Shown here: positions 10,035 to 19,900 of the stretch, in pieces
How the letters are laid out: each line of letters starts with the position of its first letter
Numbering within the stretch: position 1 is the stretch's first letter
From: Novosphingobium sp. AAP83
GTDB taxonomy: Bacteria; Pseudomonadota; Alphaproteobacteria; Sphingomonadales; Sphingomonadaceae
Assembly: GCF_001295795.1 (NCBI RefSeq)
Contig: NZ_LJHY01000010.1
Location: 105,884 to 169,883, forward strand
Direction of reading: 5' to 3'
Length of the DNA stretch: 64,000 nt
The notes under the pieces: generated by a model
Databases searched by the model: none
What the model was told of the DNA's origin: nothing
What the model saw: only the letters and a program-made list of their open reading frames with translations
Position numbers and translations under genes: made by a program

Positions 10035-11459
10035 TTAGCCGGTGCCGCCAACGGTCAGGCCTTCAACCAGCAAAGTGGGCTGGCCAACGCCTGCGGGCAC
10101 GCTTTGCCCGCCCTTGCCGCATACGCCGACGCCCTCATCAAGCGCCAGATCATTGCCGATGCCGGTGACGCGGGTGAGCACGGTGGGGCCGTCGCCGATC
10201 AGCGTCGCGCCCTTGATCGGCGCGCCCAGCTTGCCGTTTTCCACCAGATAGGCCTCGGTGCAGGAGAACACGAACTTGCCACTGGTGATATCGACCTGCC
10301 CGCCGCCAAACGACTTGGCGAAAATGCCGTTCTTCATGCGCGAGAGCAGTTCGGACGGATCGTCGTTCCCTGCGCGCATGAAGGTGTTGGTCATGCGCGG
10401 CATCGGGGCATGGGCGAATGATTCGCGGCGGCCATTGCCGGTGGGAGCCACGCCCATCAGGCGGGCGTTCAGGCGGTCCTGGATATAGCCCTTGAGGATG
10501 CCGTCCTCGATCAGCACGTTTTCCTGTGTGGGCGTGCCTTCATCATCGATGGTGAGCGACCCGCGCCGTCCGGGGATCGAGCCATCATCGACCACGGTAA
10601 CGCCGGGCGCGGCCACACGTTGCCCGATACGGCCCGAAAACGCGCTGGTGCCCTTGCGGTTGAAATCGCCCTCAAGCCCGTGTCCGACCGCTTCGTGCAG
10701 CAGCACACCGGGCCAGCCAGGGCCGAGCAGCACGGTCATCTCACCGGCTGGAGCGGCAACCGATTCGAGATTGACCAGCGCTTGCGCCAGCGCCTCGTCA
10801 ATCGCGCGGTTCCACGTTTCGGGCGAGAACAGATCGTCATAAAGCCGCCTGCCGCCGATGCCGAACGAGCCGGTTTCGCGGCGTCCGTCCTGTTCGGCCA
10901 CGATGGAGACGTTAAGCCGGACCAGCGGGCGCACATCATGGCCGATGAAGCCATCGGCGCGCACGATTTCGACCACCGACCACGAACCCGAAAGCGAAGC
11001 GGAGACTTGCGCCACCCGCGAATCCCGCCCGCGCGCGGCGGCATCGATGGTTTCGAGCAGCTTGACCTTGGCTTCGAACGGCACGGCATCAAGCGGCGAG
11101 GCATCGGTATAGAGGTGGCGATTGTTGTTGCGCGGCGGCGGAGCGGGCTGGCCCTTGGCCGGATCGAGCAGCTTGAGCGTTTCACCCGCCCGCGCGATGG
11201 CGGCGGCGGAAATTTCGTTGGCATGGGCAAAGCCGGTCATCTCGCCCGAAACGCCGCGCAGGCCGAATCCGGCATCCCGCGAATAGTCCGCCGTTTTCAA
11301 CCGGCCATCGTCAAAGCCAAAGCTCTCGCTGGCGATGAATTGCAGATAAAGCTCGCCATCGTCGCAGTTTTGCAGCGCCTCACGCGTGATGCGCTGGGCG
11401 TCATCAGGGGTGAGCAGGCCGGAGCGGTAGAGCAGCGAGCGGGGGTCTGTCATAGTCAT
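10035..11459 (-). CDS. tldD: Metalloprotease TldD
   Basis: TldD pairs with PmbA/TldE as a cytoplasmic zinc protease that trims unfolded or modified peptides. The 474-residue length is normal. The zinc-binding HExxxH motif is intact (LLHEAVGHGLEGDF), with the conserved downstream GRRGSLTIDDEGTPTQ segment, and near the C-terminus a region containing FVFSCTEAYLVENG. The first ATG (11459) is used; an in-frame ATG two codons later is equally possible. PmbA is not in the window. Upstream, between tldD and the zinc-finger gene, lies a perfect 27-nt inverted repeat (11523-11579). Confidence 0.96.
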   Translation of the reverse strand: MTMTDPRSLLYRSGLLTPDDAQRITREALQNCDDGELYLQFIASESFGFDDGRLKTADYSRDAGFGLRGVSGEMTGFAHANEISAAAIARAGETLKLLDPAKGQPAPPPRNNNRHLYTDASPLDAVPFEAKVKLLETIDAAARGRDSRVAQVSASLSGSWSVVEIVRADGFIGHDVRPLVRLNVSIVAEQDGRRETGSFGIGGRRLYDDLFSPETWNRAIDEALAQALVNLESVAAPAGEMTVLLGPGWPGVLLHEAVGHGLEGDFNRKGTSAFSGRIGQRVAAPGVTVVDDGSIPGRRGSLTIDDEGTPTQENVLIEDGILKGYIQDRLNARLMGVAPTGNGRRESFAHAPMPRMTNTFMRAGNDDPSELLSRMKNGIFAKSFGGGQVDITSGKFVFSCTEAYLVENGKLGAPIKGATLIGDGPTVLTRVTGIGNDLALDEGVGVCGKGGQSVPAGVGQPTLLVEGLTVGGTG

Positions 11460-11522
11460 CCCCGCTGATATAGGCGCTCAATCCGCAAAGGCCAATGCAG
11501 GCATGCGTTAGCGGAAGAAGAA

Positions 11523-11579
11523 CAATAAATAGGGACAGTCCCCCTTTTTTGCAAAAAGGGGGACTGTCCCTATTTATTG
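11523..11579. repeat. Perfect 27-nt inverted repeat (REP-like palindrome)
   Basis: Arms 11523-11549 and 11553-11579 are exact complements around a TGC loop. Each arm contains AATAAATAGGGACAGTCCCC followed by a T5 (or A5) run, so the transcript would form a very stable hairpin in either direction. It lies between the zinc-finger gene and tldD, both minus strand. From memory, this AATAAATAGGGACAGTCCCC core recurs as a dispersed repeat in other proteobacteria, sometimes beside Y1-type transposases; none is present here. Confidence 0.9.
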
Positions 11580-11592
11580 GATTGGTTTTTGA

Positions 11593-11793
11593 TCAGGCTG
11601 CTTGCGCGCTGTCGGCGGGGCCGCCCTTGAGGATGAAGCGCTTGTCGCAATAGCCGCATTCGACATAGCCGCGTTCATCGATTTCAAGCCAGACGCGCGG
11701 GTGGCCAAGTGCTGCGCCGCCGCGAATATCGGTGGCACCATCGCATTTGACGCGGGCGGTGTTGGTAAAGACGGTTTCAGGAGCCTGTTGCAT
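11593..11793 (-). CDS. Zinc-finger (zf-CHCC, NDUFS6-like) protein, 66 aa
   Basis: The 66-residue protein has the zf-CHCC order: a Cys in ARVKCDG, a His in GHPRVWLEI, and the closing [11 protein letters not shown] pair. This domain is shared with the mitochondrial complex I subunit NDUFS6, and alphaproteobacteria carry it as a small stand-alone protein. A role with complex I or in Zn binding is family-level inference. I use the ATG at 11793 ([15 protein letters not shown]), which leaves 73 bases to the divergent ABC ATPase start; the longer frame to 11919 would run into that gene. Confidence 0.88.
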   Translation of the reverse strand: MQQAPETVFTNTARVKCDGATDIRGGAALGHPRVWLEIDERGYVECGYCDKRFILKGGPADSAQAA

Positions 11794-11866
11794 GGCGGCA
11801 GCGCTAGCAAATGCAGCGGGCGCAGACAATTGCGTTTTGATGCGGCTTGGGGCAGGCAGCAACACC

Positions 11867-12820
11867 ATGGACACCAGCCCCGCACTCGCCCCCGCCATCC
11901 GCATCAAAGATCTGGTCAAACGCTATGCCGCCACCGGCAAATCGGCGGGCAAGCTGGCGCTCGACGGGGTGAGCTTTGACGTGCCGCAAGGACAGATTTT
12001 CGGGTTGCTTGGCCCCAATGGTGCGGGAAAATCGACGCTGATCAATACATTGGCCGGATTGGTGATGAAAACATCCGGCTCGGTAGAGATTTGGGGCCAC
12101 GATATTGATCGCGATGTGCGCAATGCCAAAGCGTCGATCGGCATCGTGCCGCAGGAAATCGTGTTCGATCCGTTTTTCACGCCCGCCGAAGTGCTGGACA
12201 ATCAGGCGGGGCTTTATGGCGTGCCCAAATCGATGCGCCGCACGATGGAATTGCTGCGCGCGGTTCATCTGGAAGACAAGGCCAATGCTTATGCCCGCTC
12301 GCTTTCGGGCGGGATGAAGCGGCGTTTGCTGATTGCCAAGGCGATGGTCCATCGCCCTCCCGTGTTGGTGCTGGACGAGCCGACCGCCGGTGTGGACGTG
12401 GAATTGCGGCGTCAATTGTGGGAACTGGTCAGCGAAATGAACGCAGACGGTGTGACCGTGGTGCTGACCACGCACTATCTGGAAGAAGCCGAGGAATTGT
12501 GTGACCGCATTGCGATCATCAATCACGGCAAGCTGATTGCCAACAAGCCGACGCGAGAACTGGTGGACATGGCGCGCGAGAAAATTGTCGTGCTGACGCT
12601 GGATCGCGATGTCGCTGCTGCACCGCAACACGAATCGTTTGCAAAATGCATCAGCACTGGCCCCAGGCAGGTTGAAATAACGTATGACAAAGACCGCGTT
12701 ACCGCAGGCGAAGTGATGTCATTGGTGCAGGGCCAAGGCTATGCCATCGTGGATGTTTCAACCCGCGAGGCCGATCTGGAAGACGTCTTCGTAAGCCTGA
12801 CAAGCCGCCCCCGGAATTAA
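11867..12820 (+). CDS. ABC transporter ATP-binding protein (ABC-2 exporter type), 317 aa
   Basis: A complete ABC ATPase: Walker [17 protein letters not shown]-loop at [11 protein letters not shown], signature [15 protein letters not shown], Walker [13 protein letters not shown], and the switch histidine in [14 protein letters not shown]. The C-terminal 90 residues form the extension common in ABC-2 (YadG/CcmA-like) exporters and end with a DVFVSLTSR segment. Start ATG 11867 follows a GGGGCAGGCAG purine stretch. The family usually has a membrane partner next door, but the next genes are a 52-aa protein and nadB, so the permease must be encoded elsewhere. Substrate is not evident. Confidence 0.92.
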   Translation: MDTSPALAPAIRIKDLVKRYAATGKSAGKLALDGVSFDVPQGQIFGLLGPNGAGKSTLINTLAGLVMKTSGSVEIWGHDIDRDVRNAKASIGIVPQEIVFDPFFTPAEVLDNQAGLYGVPKSMRRTMELLRAVHLEDKANAYARSLSGGMKRRLLIAKAMVHRPPVLVLDEPTAGVDVELRRQLWELVSEMNADGVTVVLTTHYLEEAEELCDRIAIINHGKLIANKPTRELVDMAREKIVVLTLDRDVAAAPQHESFAKCISTGPRQVEITYDKDRVTAGEVMSLVQGQGYAIVDVSTREADLEDVFVSLTSRPRN

Positions 12821-12849
12821 CCCTTTTTCGGCAGTTTTGTGCTCGAAAA

Positions 12850-13008
12850 TCAAGGCCTTCTGAGCTTGCGTTTACGCCAGCCGCCGTGTTCGAGGCGACG
12901 GATTAGGGCACCACAAGTCTTGCACGTGCCTTCATGATAGAAGCCGGTCCACTCAACCTCCTCGCGGATCGGTCGATGTCTGTTGAATAGGCAAAGGAGG
13001 CGCTTCAT
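12850..13008 (-). CDS. Small CxxC protein, 52 aa
   Basis: A short minus-strand ORF from ATG 13008 to TGA 12850 encodes 52 residues: MKRLLCLFNRHRPIREEVEW, then FYHEGTCKTCGALIRR and a very basic tail. The N-terminal Cys/His and the CKTC pair could hold zinc. I recall similar 45-55 residue MKRLLC-type proteins in sphingomonads, but I know of no function. It occupies most of the gap between the ABC ATPase and nadB, where no other gene fits. A GGAG-like ribosome site is not obvious. Confidence 0.6.
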   Translation of the reverse strand: MKRLLCLFNRHRPIREEVEWTGFYHEGTCKTCGALIRRLEHGGWRKRKLRRP

Positions 13009-13210
13009 GATATTTAACCCGTTGCGCTTATGGCAAAAACTACGGATAATTACTTAATCTGCTGCGGGTGCGAAGCAAGCCCCTTGTGGCTTTCGTCACA
13101 ATATTTCGAATTGTACCAATACCCACAGGCAGGTCTATCCAGAGGGATAGTCAACAGCTAGGGCAAGCTCCCGCGCCCACCTGGCCGGGAATGAGGATGG
13201 AGAACCGCCC

Positions 13211-14824
13211 ATGAGCGGCGCGCAATCGATGCCCAAGGAACTGGAAGCACACGATGTTCTGATCATCGGATCGGGTGCAGCGGGGCTTACCGCCGCGCTG
13301 GTGCTGGCCGAGAAGTGTCGCGTGCTGGTGCTGGCCAAGGGCGCGTTGGATGGCGGATCGACCAATTGGGCGCAAGGCGGCATCGCCGCCGTGCTGGATG
13401 CGGGCGATACATTTGATGATCATATCCGCGATACCATGATTGCAGGCGCTGGCCTGAACCGGCGCGAAACGGTGGAGTTCGTGATCGAGAATGCGCCCGC
13501 CGCAATTCACCGGTTGAGCGACCTTGGCGTGCCGTTCAATGCCGAGGCGGGATCATTGCATCTGACGCGCGAGGGTGGCCATTCGCACCGCCGCATCGTG
13601 CATGTGGATGATGCGACGGGTGCAGCGGTGCAGAAGGCGCTGCAAAAGGCGGCAAGCGAACACCCCAACATTACGCTCCTGCCGGGCCGAACCTGCATCG
13701 ATCTGATCACCGGACGGCATGAGGCGGCACGCTATTCTGGCTCTGGCCGGGTGTGGGGCGTCTATGCGCTGGATGAGGCGACGGGCCGCGTGGAAGCGCA
13801 CACCGCGCGCGCGACGATCCTTGCCACGGGCGGCGCGGGCCGCGTTTACCAGTTCAGCACAGCGCCGCGCGGCGCAACCGGTGATGGCATAGCCATGGCG
13901 TGGCGGGCGGGCGCACGCGTTTCCAACATGGAGATGATGCAGTTTCACCCGACCTGCCTGTACAATCTGGACGTCAAAAACTTCCTGATCACCGAGGCGG
14001 TGCGCGGTGAAGGCGGCCGGTTGATCAATCCGCGCACGGGCAAGCGGTTCATGGAATTCTATGACGCTGAACGGCTTGAACTGGCGCCGCGCGATATTGT
14101 GGCGCGCGCGATCGATTCGGAAATCAAGAAGTTCGGCCTCGATTACGTGCATCTGGATATTAGCCATATGCCCGCCGATTTCGTGAAGGGGCACTTCCCC
14201 AACATTTACGAAAAGCTGATCGGTCTTGGCATCGATATGACCACGCAACCGATCCCGGTGGTTCCGGCGCAGCATTATACCTGCGGCGGCGTGTTGATTG
14301 ATCTGGACGGACGCACCGATCTGCCGGGGCTTTATGCCGCTGGCGAATGCACCGAAAGCGGGTTGCACGGGGCAAACCGGTTGGCGTCGAATTCGCTGCT
14401 CGAATGCTTTGTGTTCGGCGATGTGGCCGCGCGCGATATCTTGCGCCGCTGGGACAGCTTCGATGCCCCGCCGCCGGTGCGCGCGTGGGACGAAAGCCGC
14501 GTGACCGATTCGGACGAAGAAGTGGTGATCAAACAGAACTGGACCGAAATCCGCCGGTTCATGTGGAATTACGTGGGCATCGTGCGCACCAACAAGCGGC
14601 TGGAGCGCGCCGCACACCGCATCCGGATGCTCAGCGGCGAGGTCAACGATTACTATGGCCACTTCCGCGTGACGACCGACCTGATCGAGCTGCGCAACTT
14701 GCTGCAAAGCGCGGAATTAATCGTGCGTTCGGCGCGGGCACGGCATGAAAGCCGGGGCCTGCATTACACGCTGGACTACCTGCAAACCGATGATGTTGCA
14801 GTCGATACGGTGATTGTGCCTTAG
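13211..14824 (+). CDS. nadB: L-aspartate oxidase NadB
   Basis: NadB oxidises L-aspartate to iminoaspartate with FAD, the first step of de novo NAD synthesis. The 537-residue length is right. Visible motifs are the dinucleotide loop LIIGSGAAGLTAALVLAEKC, STNWAQGGIAAVL, the HRRIVHVDDATG active-site region, QFHPTCLYN, and the C-terminal FAD segment HGANRLASNSLLECFVFG. Start ATG 13211 has an AGGATGGAGAA purine stretch just upstream. NadA and NadC are not in the window. Its stop codon overlaps the stop of the convergent modC gene by 4 bases. Confidence 0.96.
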   Translation: MSGAQSMPKELEAHDVLIIGSGAAGLTAALVLAEKCRVLVLAKGALDGGSTNWAQGGIAAVLDAGDTFDDHIRDTMIAGAGLNRRETVEFVIENAPAAIHRLSDLGVPFNAEAGSLHLTREGGHSHRRIVHVDDATGAAVQKALQKAASEHPNITLLPGRTCIDLITGRHEAARYSGSGRVWGVYALDEATGRVEAHTARATILATGGAGRVYQFSTAPRGATGDGIAMAWRAGARVSNMEMMQFHPTCLYNLDVKNFLITEAVRGEGGRLINPRTGKRFMEFYDAERLELAPRDIVARAIDSEIKKFGLDYVHLDISHMPADFVKGHFPNIYEKLIGLGIDMTTQPIPVVPAQHYTCGGVLIDLDGRTDLPGLYAAGECTESGLHGANRLASNSLLECFVFGDVAARDILRRWDSFDAPPPVRAWDESRVTDSDEEVVIKQNWTEIRRFMWNYVGIVRTNKRLERAAHRIRMLSGEVNDYYGHFRVTTDLIELRNLLQSAELIVRSARARHESRGLHYTLDYLQTDDVAVDTVIVP

Positions 14825-15438
14825 AGTTCTACAATCAGTCCCGCCAATCGCTCCACTTCGGCGCGGTCATGGCTGACGTAAAGGATGGGCAGACGCACTT
14901 CGTCGCGCAGGCGTTCGATCACCAGCATCACTTCCTCGCGCCGGGCGCGGTCCAGCGAGGCGAGCGGTTCGTCCATCAGCAGGAAGCGCGGGCCGCTGAG
15001 CAAGGCGCGGCCAATGGCTACGCGCTGCGCCTCGCCGCCCGATAGCGTGCGCGGCCAGCGGTCGAGCAGGTGCGCGATGCCAAGGAATGCGGCGGCGTCC
15101 TCCAGCGTCATCAGGCTGCGCCCCTCGGCCCGCGCTGCGCCATATTCAAGGTTTTGGCGCACGCGCAGGTGCGGGAACAGACGGCTATCCTGAAACACAT
15201 AGCCTGCGCGGCGTTGCTGCACGGGCAGATCGATGCCAAGGTCGCTATCGAACAGCACTTGGCCTGTAAGCGCAATGCGCCCGCGATCAGGGCGGAGCAG
15301 GCCTGCGACCATGTTGAGCAGCGAGGTCTTGCCCGCGCCCGATGGTCCGAACAGCGCGGTCACGCTGCTGTCGCTGGTGAAGTTTGCGGTGACTTTGGCC
15401 TCGCCCAATTGGCGTTCGGCGCGGACTTCAAAGGACAT
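14821..15438 (-). CDS. modC: Molybdate ABC transporter ATP-binding protein ModC (short form), 205 aa
   Basis: The ATPase of the molybdate importer. Walker A ALFGPSGAGKTSLLN, signature TLSGGEAQRVAIGRA, Walker B FLLMDEPLASLD and the SHDRAEVERL switch are all present. At 205 residues it stops right after the nucleotide-binding domain. Well-studied ModC proteins (about 350 residues) carry a C-terminal molybdate-binding Mop/TOBE regulatory domain that is absent here. The start overlaps modB by 11 bases, which implies translational coupling. An upstream extension of the frame lies wholly inside modB and is discarded. Confidence 0.93.
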   Translation of the reverse strand: MSFEVRAERQLGEAKVTANFTSDSSVTALFGPSGAGKTSLLNMVAGLLRPDRGRIALTGQVLFDSDLGIDLPVQQRRAGYVFQDSRLFPHLRVRQNLEYGAARAEGRSLMTLEDAAAFLGIAHLLDRWPRTLSGGEAQRVAIGRALLSGPRFLLMDEPLASLDRARREEVMLVIERLRDEVRLPILYVSHDRAEVERLAGLIVEL

Positions 15439-16117
15439 GACCGCCCCTTCCCGTGCGCCGCGCCAGGGCTTCGGATGCCACCAGCGCGCCGAGCGAGAGC
15501 AGCACCGAGACGGCGACGAGCCGGACGACCTGGGGTTCAGCCCCCGGAATCTGGAGCGCGCTGTAGATGGCGAGCGGCAGGGTTTGCGTCTCGCCCGGAA
15601 TGTTGGAGACGAAAGTAATCGTCGCGCCGAATTCGCCCAGCGAGCGCGCAAAGCCGAGCACCGCGCCTGCGATCACGCCGGGCAGCGCCAGCGGCAGGGT
15701 AATCGTGCGGAACGTGCGCCAGCGCGATGCGCCCAGCGTCATCGCGGCTTGTTCCAGTTTCGGGTCTACTGCTTCAAGCGAAAGCCGGATCGCGCGCACC
15801 ATCAGCGGCAAAGCCATGACCGCAGCAGCCAGCGCCGCGCCGGTCCAGCGGAACAGGAACGTGAGGCCGAGTGTTGCCTCAAGCAGATGCCCCGCAGGCC
15901 CTTGCGGCCCGAACGCGATCAGCAGGAACCAGCCGGTGACGACGGGTGGCAGGACAAGCGGCAAATGGACCAGCGCATCGAGCAGGACTTTGCCGGGAAA
16001 GCGCCCGCGCGCCAGAGCCCATGCCATCGCAAAGGCCAAGGGCAGCGAGAGGCCCACCGCCATCGCGCTGACTTTCAGCGAGAGGCGGATAACCTCCCAT
16101 TCCTCTGGCCCCGGCAT
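15428..16117 (-). CDS. modB: Molybdate ABC transporter permease ModB, 229 aa
   Basis: Integral membrane subunit of the molybdate importer, with five to six hydrophobic helices. Conserved features are the HLPLVLPPVVTGWFLL stretch near residue 50 and the EAA loop that docks ModC, seen as EQAAMTLGASRWRTFRTITL followed by LPGVIAGAVLGFARSLGEFG. This GEFGAT segment is diagnostic for molybdate/tungstate permeases. The start lies 3 bases after the modA stop and the end overlaps modC by 11 bases, so modABC is one compact operon. Confidence 0.95.
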   Translation of the reverse strand: MPGPEEWEVIRLSLKVSAMAVGLSLPLAFAMAWALARGRFPGKVLLDALVHLPLVLPPVVTGWFLLIAFGPQGPAGHLLEATLGLTFLFRWTGAALAAAVMALPLMVRAIRLSLEAVDPKLEQAAMTLGASRWRTFRTITLPLALPGVIAGAVLGFARSLGEFGATITFVSNIPGETQTLPLAIYSALQIPGAEPQVVRLVAVSVLLSLGALVASEALARRTGRGGHVL

Positions 16118-16120
16118 CGC

Positions 16121-16891
16121 TTAGCGCGCACCAAAGCCGCGTCGCGCCAAGATCGCCCGGCCTTCGCGCGAGAGGAGGAAGCGGCGGAAGGCTTCGGAAT
16201 CAGGGTGCGTGGATGTTTTGAGCAGGGCGATGGGATACGTGATCGGCGGATGGCTGTTGGCCGGGAACACGCCGATCACGCGCACTTTTGCCGAGGCGCG
16301 GGCGTCTGTGGCATAGACCACGCCCAAGGGGGCCGCGCCGCGCTCTACCAATGCCAGCGCCGCGCGCACGTTTTCGGCAGGGGCGATGCGGGAGGCCACC
16401 GCGCGCCAGACGCCCAGCTTTTCCAGCGCGGCTTTGCCATAGCGGCCCGCCGGAACCGCCGCAGGATCAGCCATTGCCAAGCGTCCGCTGCCCATCGCGC
16501 GGGCAAGGGGAAAACCCGGTGCGATGGAGAGTTGCGCTTTGCTTTGCACCGGCGCGATCAGGACCAGCCGGTTTTCCGTCAGCCGTGCGCGGGTGCCGGG
16601 GCGGAGCAGGGTTTTGGCCTGCGCATAGTCCATCCACTCCTCGTCGGCCGAGATGAACAGATCGGCTTTCGCGCCAGCCTCGATCTGGCGGGCGAGCGCG
16701 GAGGAGGAGGCGAACGAGAGCACCGGGCGGGGATGGCGCAGCGCGGCCCAGCGGTTGGCGGCGTCGCTCAGCGCTTCCTGCATGCTGGCAGCGGCCAGCA
16801 CTAATGGCCCGCGCGCCTGCGCGTGGGCAGGCGTTGCGGGCAAAAGCACTGCCAAGGACAGCGCCAGTGCAAAACGGACGAAAGCGATCAA
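16121..16891 (-). CDS. modA: Molybdate ABC transporter substrate-binding protein ModA, 256 aa
   Basis: Periplasmic molybdate-binding protein. A classical signal peptide (FVRFALALSLAVLLPATPAHA) precedes the mature start. The ligand-binding segments are recognisable: LVLAAASMQEAL, VLSFASSSALARQIEAGAKA with ADLFISADEEWMD, and GVVYATDARASAKV. The family-typical serine contacts in AASMQEAL and ASSSALA are present. It is first in the modABC operon. The upstream 65 bases contain GTATAC and ATATAG segments that only loosely resemble a ModE box, so regulation is left open. Downstream ModE or Mo-cofactor genes are absent here. Confidence 0.95.
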   Translation of the reverse strand: MIAFVRFALALSLAVLLPATPAHAQARGPLVLAAASMQEALSDAANRWAALRHPRPVLSFASSSALARQIEAGAKADLFISADEEWMDYAQAKTLLRPGTRARLTENRLVLIAPVQSKAQLSIAPGFPLARAMGSGRLAMADPAAVPAGRYGKAALEKLGVWRAVASRIAPAENVRAALALVERGAAPLGVVYATDARASAKVRVIGVFPANSHPPITYPIALLKTSTHPDSEAFRRFLLSREGRAILARRGFGAR

Positions 16892-16955
16892 AGCGACTCC
16901 GGGGACAAGCTATATCCGTTGGTATACAGACAGGCTACGCCCGGACAAACCCTTC

Positions 16956-19900
16956 TTACCGCCCCATCAAGGTTCGTGCCTGACTGGCGACTTGCGCCAG
17001 CATGGCCGGGCCGACCGTTTGCGCGGCCTGGGCGCGGTCCACCAGCGAGCGGAACTGGCGCACCGGAACGGCATTGACCGCCAGCCAATCGGCCACGAAA
17101 GCATCGGGCGATTTGCCTTGCGAGCGCTTGAGGAAATCGAGCCGCATCTGTTCGAAATCGCGGGCGAGACCTGCGATAAGCAGACGCTCCCACGGATCGG
17201 ACGGGTTCATCCGACGCGCCGCCTGTTGCGCCCAGTCCAGCCCAAGCGCCGCGCCCAGATCGGCAAAGGCTCCGGTCAGCGCGCCTGCATCGACGTTCAA
17301 TTCGCCCGCGAGATGGGCAAGGCCGATGGCGCCGTCCATATCGTACAAGTGGACCAGCCGCTCGGCGATGGCGGGCGGAGTTCCGGAGGCGGCCAGCTCC
17401 TGCGCCATAAGCCGCGCCTGTGCCTGCGCCTCGCCGCGCAGCAATTGCGCGGCGGTGTGCGAGAGCAGGGCAACGCCGCCGAACAGGTCTTCCATCAGAT
17501 CATCAGGACGCATGGTACCGCGCCCGGCGCGCAGCACATCGGCGATGTGGCCGCGCAAGCCGAGGGCGGCCTTTTCGAACAGGGAAAGCCGCAGCACTTC
17601 GGGGATATCGGCGGTATCGAGCATGTCCCAGGTGGTGCGCAGATCGAGCAGGCGCTCTGCCGCGACGAAGGCCGAGGCCACTTGCGCCAGCGTGCAACCT
17701 TCCTCCTCGCACAGTTCAAACGGATGGACCGGGCCGAGCCGGTTGATGATGCGGTTGGCCAGCTTGGTCGCGATGATTTCGCGGCGCAGGCGGTGATGGA
17801 CAATCTCGGTTTCAAACACCTCGCGCATTTGCGGCGGGAAGGCGGCGATCAGCTCTTCTTCGAGCACCGGATCATCGACGACGGGGCTTTCCTCAAGCGC
17901 GCGTTGCAGCACCAGCTTGCTGCTGGAAAGCAGAACCGCGAGTTCGGGACGGGTCAGCCCCTGCCCCGATACCGCGCGCCGGGCGAGGTCTTCGGGTCCG
18001 GCAAGGCCTTCGGTCTTGCGATCCAGATCGCCGCCTTCTTCGAGCACATCGATCAGGCGGGACCACGACGGCATCGTGGCCGCACCGCCCCGTTCGGCGA
18101 TGGACAGCGCGAGTGCCTGCAAGCGGTTGTCCTCAAGCACCAGATGCGCGACGTCGTCGGTCATCGACACCAGCAGCTCGACGCGGGCATCCTCGGTCAA
18201 TTTGCCCGAGCGTTTGGCGGCGGCCAGCGCGATCTTGATGTTGACTTCGTTATCCGAGCAATCGACGCCTGCCGAATTGTCGATGAAATCGGTGTTGATA
18301 CGGCCACCGAGCAGCGCAAATTCGATGCGTGCGGCCTGCGTAGTGCCAAGGTTCGCACCTTCGCCGATCACCCGTGCGCGCACTTCATTGGCCGATACGC
18401 GCAGGGAATCGTTGGAGGGATCGCCCACATCGGCGTTGTTCTGCTGGCTGCTCTTTACATAAGTACCGATGCCGCCGAACCAAAGCAGATCGACTTGCGC
18501 GCGCAGGATGGCTGATATCAGTGATTCAGGATCAAGTTCGGTTTCGGCGACACCCAGCATGGTCTGCACTTGCGGGGTTAACGGGATAGCCTTCATCGAG
18601 CGCGGATAGACCCCGCCGCCTTGCGAAATCAGGCTCTTGTCATAATCGTCCCAGCTTGAACGCGGCAAGGCAAACATCCGCGCGCGTTCGGCCCAGCTTG
18701 CCGCCGGATCGGGATCGGGATCAAGGAAGATGTGGCGGTGATCGAATGCGGCGACCACTTTGAGCGCCTTGGATAGCAACATGCCGTTGCCGAACACATC
18801 GCCCGACATATCGCCGCAACCCGCCACGCGCACCGGCTCTGCCTGCACGTCGACACCCAGTTCGAGGAAGTGGCGGCGCACCGACAGCCATGCCCCGCGC
18901 GCGGTGATGCCCATCGCCTTGTGATCATAGCCTTTTGATCCGCCACTGGCGAAAGCATCGTCGAGCCAGAAGTCGCTGGATTCGGCGATAGCATTGGCAA
19001 CGTCGGAGAAGGTGGCGGTGCCTTTATCGGCGGCAACGACGAAATAGGGGTCTTCGCCATCGCGCACGACCACGGCTGCGGGATGGACCACTTTGCCCTC
19101 CACGATATTGTCGGTGATCGACAGCAGCGTGCGGATGAATACCTGATAGCTCGCCTTGCCCTCGGCCAGCCAGCCTTCGCGATCGCGCGACGGATCGGGC
19201 AAGTGCTTGGGATAGAAGCCACCCTTGGCGCCGGTGGGCACGATCACCGCATTTTTCACGCGCTGCGCCTTCATCAATCCGAGGATTTCCGTGCGGAAGT
19301 CATCGCGCCGGTCAGACCAGCGCAAGCCGCCGCGCGCGACAGGCCCGGCGCGCAAATGGATGCCTTCGACACGCGGCGAATAGACGAAAATTTCGCGCCA
19401 TGGCACCGGACGCGGCAGGCCGTGGACCAATGCGGAATCGATCTTGAAGGCCATCGCCTCTGCCGCTGCGGGGGCAAAGGCATTGGTGCGCAAGATCGCC
19501 ATAACCAGCGCGCGGAACTGGCGCAGCAGGCGGTCATCGTTGATTGCGGCAACGCCTGCCAGCCCTGCACGGATATGCTCTTCCGCCGCGCTGAAGGCCG
19601 CTTCACGGTCGCCTGAAAAGGCCGGATAATGGCGCGCGACAAAGGCATCGATCAATCCGCGCGTTACGGCGGGCGCGTTCTTCAGGGCCTCTACCACCGT
19701 CGGGATGCCGAAGGTCATGCCCGCCTGGCGCAGATAGCGGTAGAATGCGCGCAGCCAATTGGCCTCGAGGGCAGAAAGGCCCGTTGCCACGATCAGGCGG
19801 TTGAACGCATCGTCCTCTGCCGCGCCATTGAGCACGGCGGCGAGCGAGCCTTCGATTGTGCTGGCGCGGCTCAACAAATCGCTAACGCTGCTATCGGCAG

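Noticed and set aside
16892..16955. Possible ModE box upstream of modA
   Set aside because: The GTATAC and ATATAG segments match the Mo-box only loosely and lack its full symmetry.
16653..18515. 620-codon plus-strand ORF opposite modA and NAD-GDH
   Set aside because: Shadow of two genes with recognisable motifs on the minus strand.
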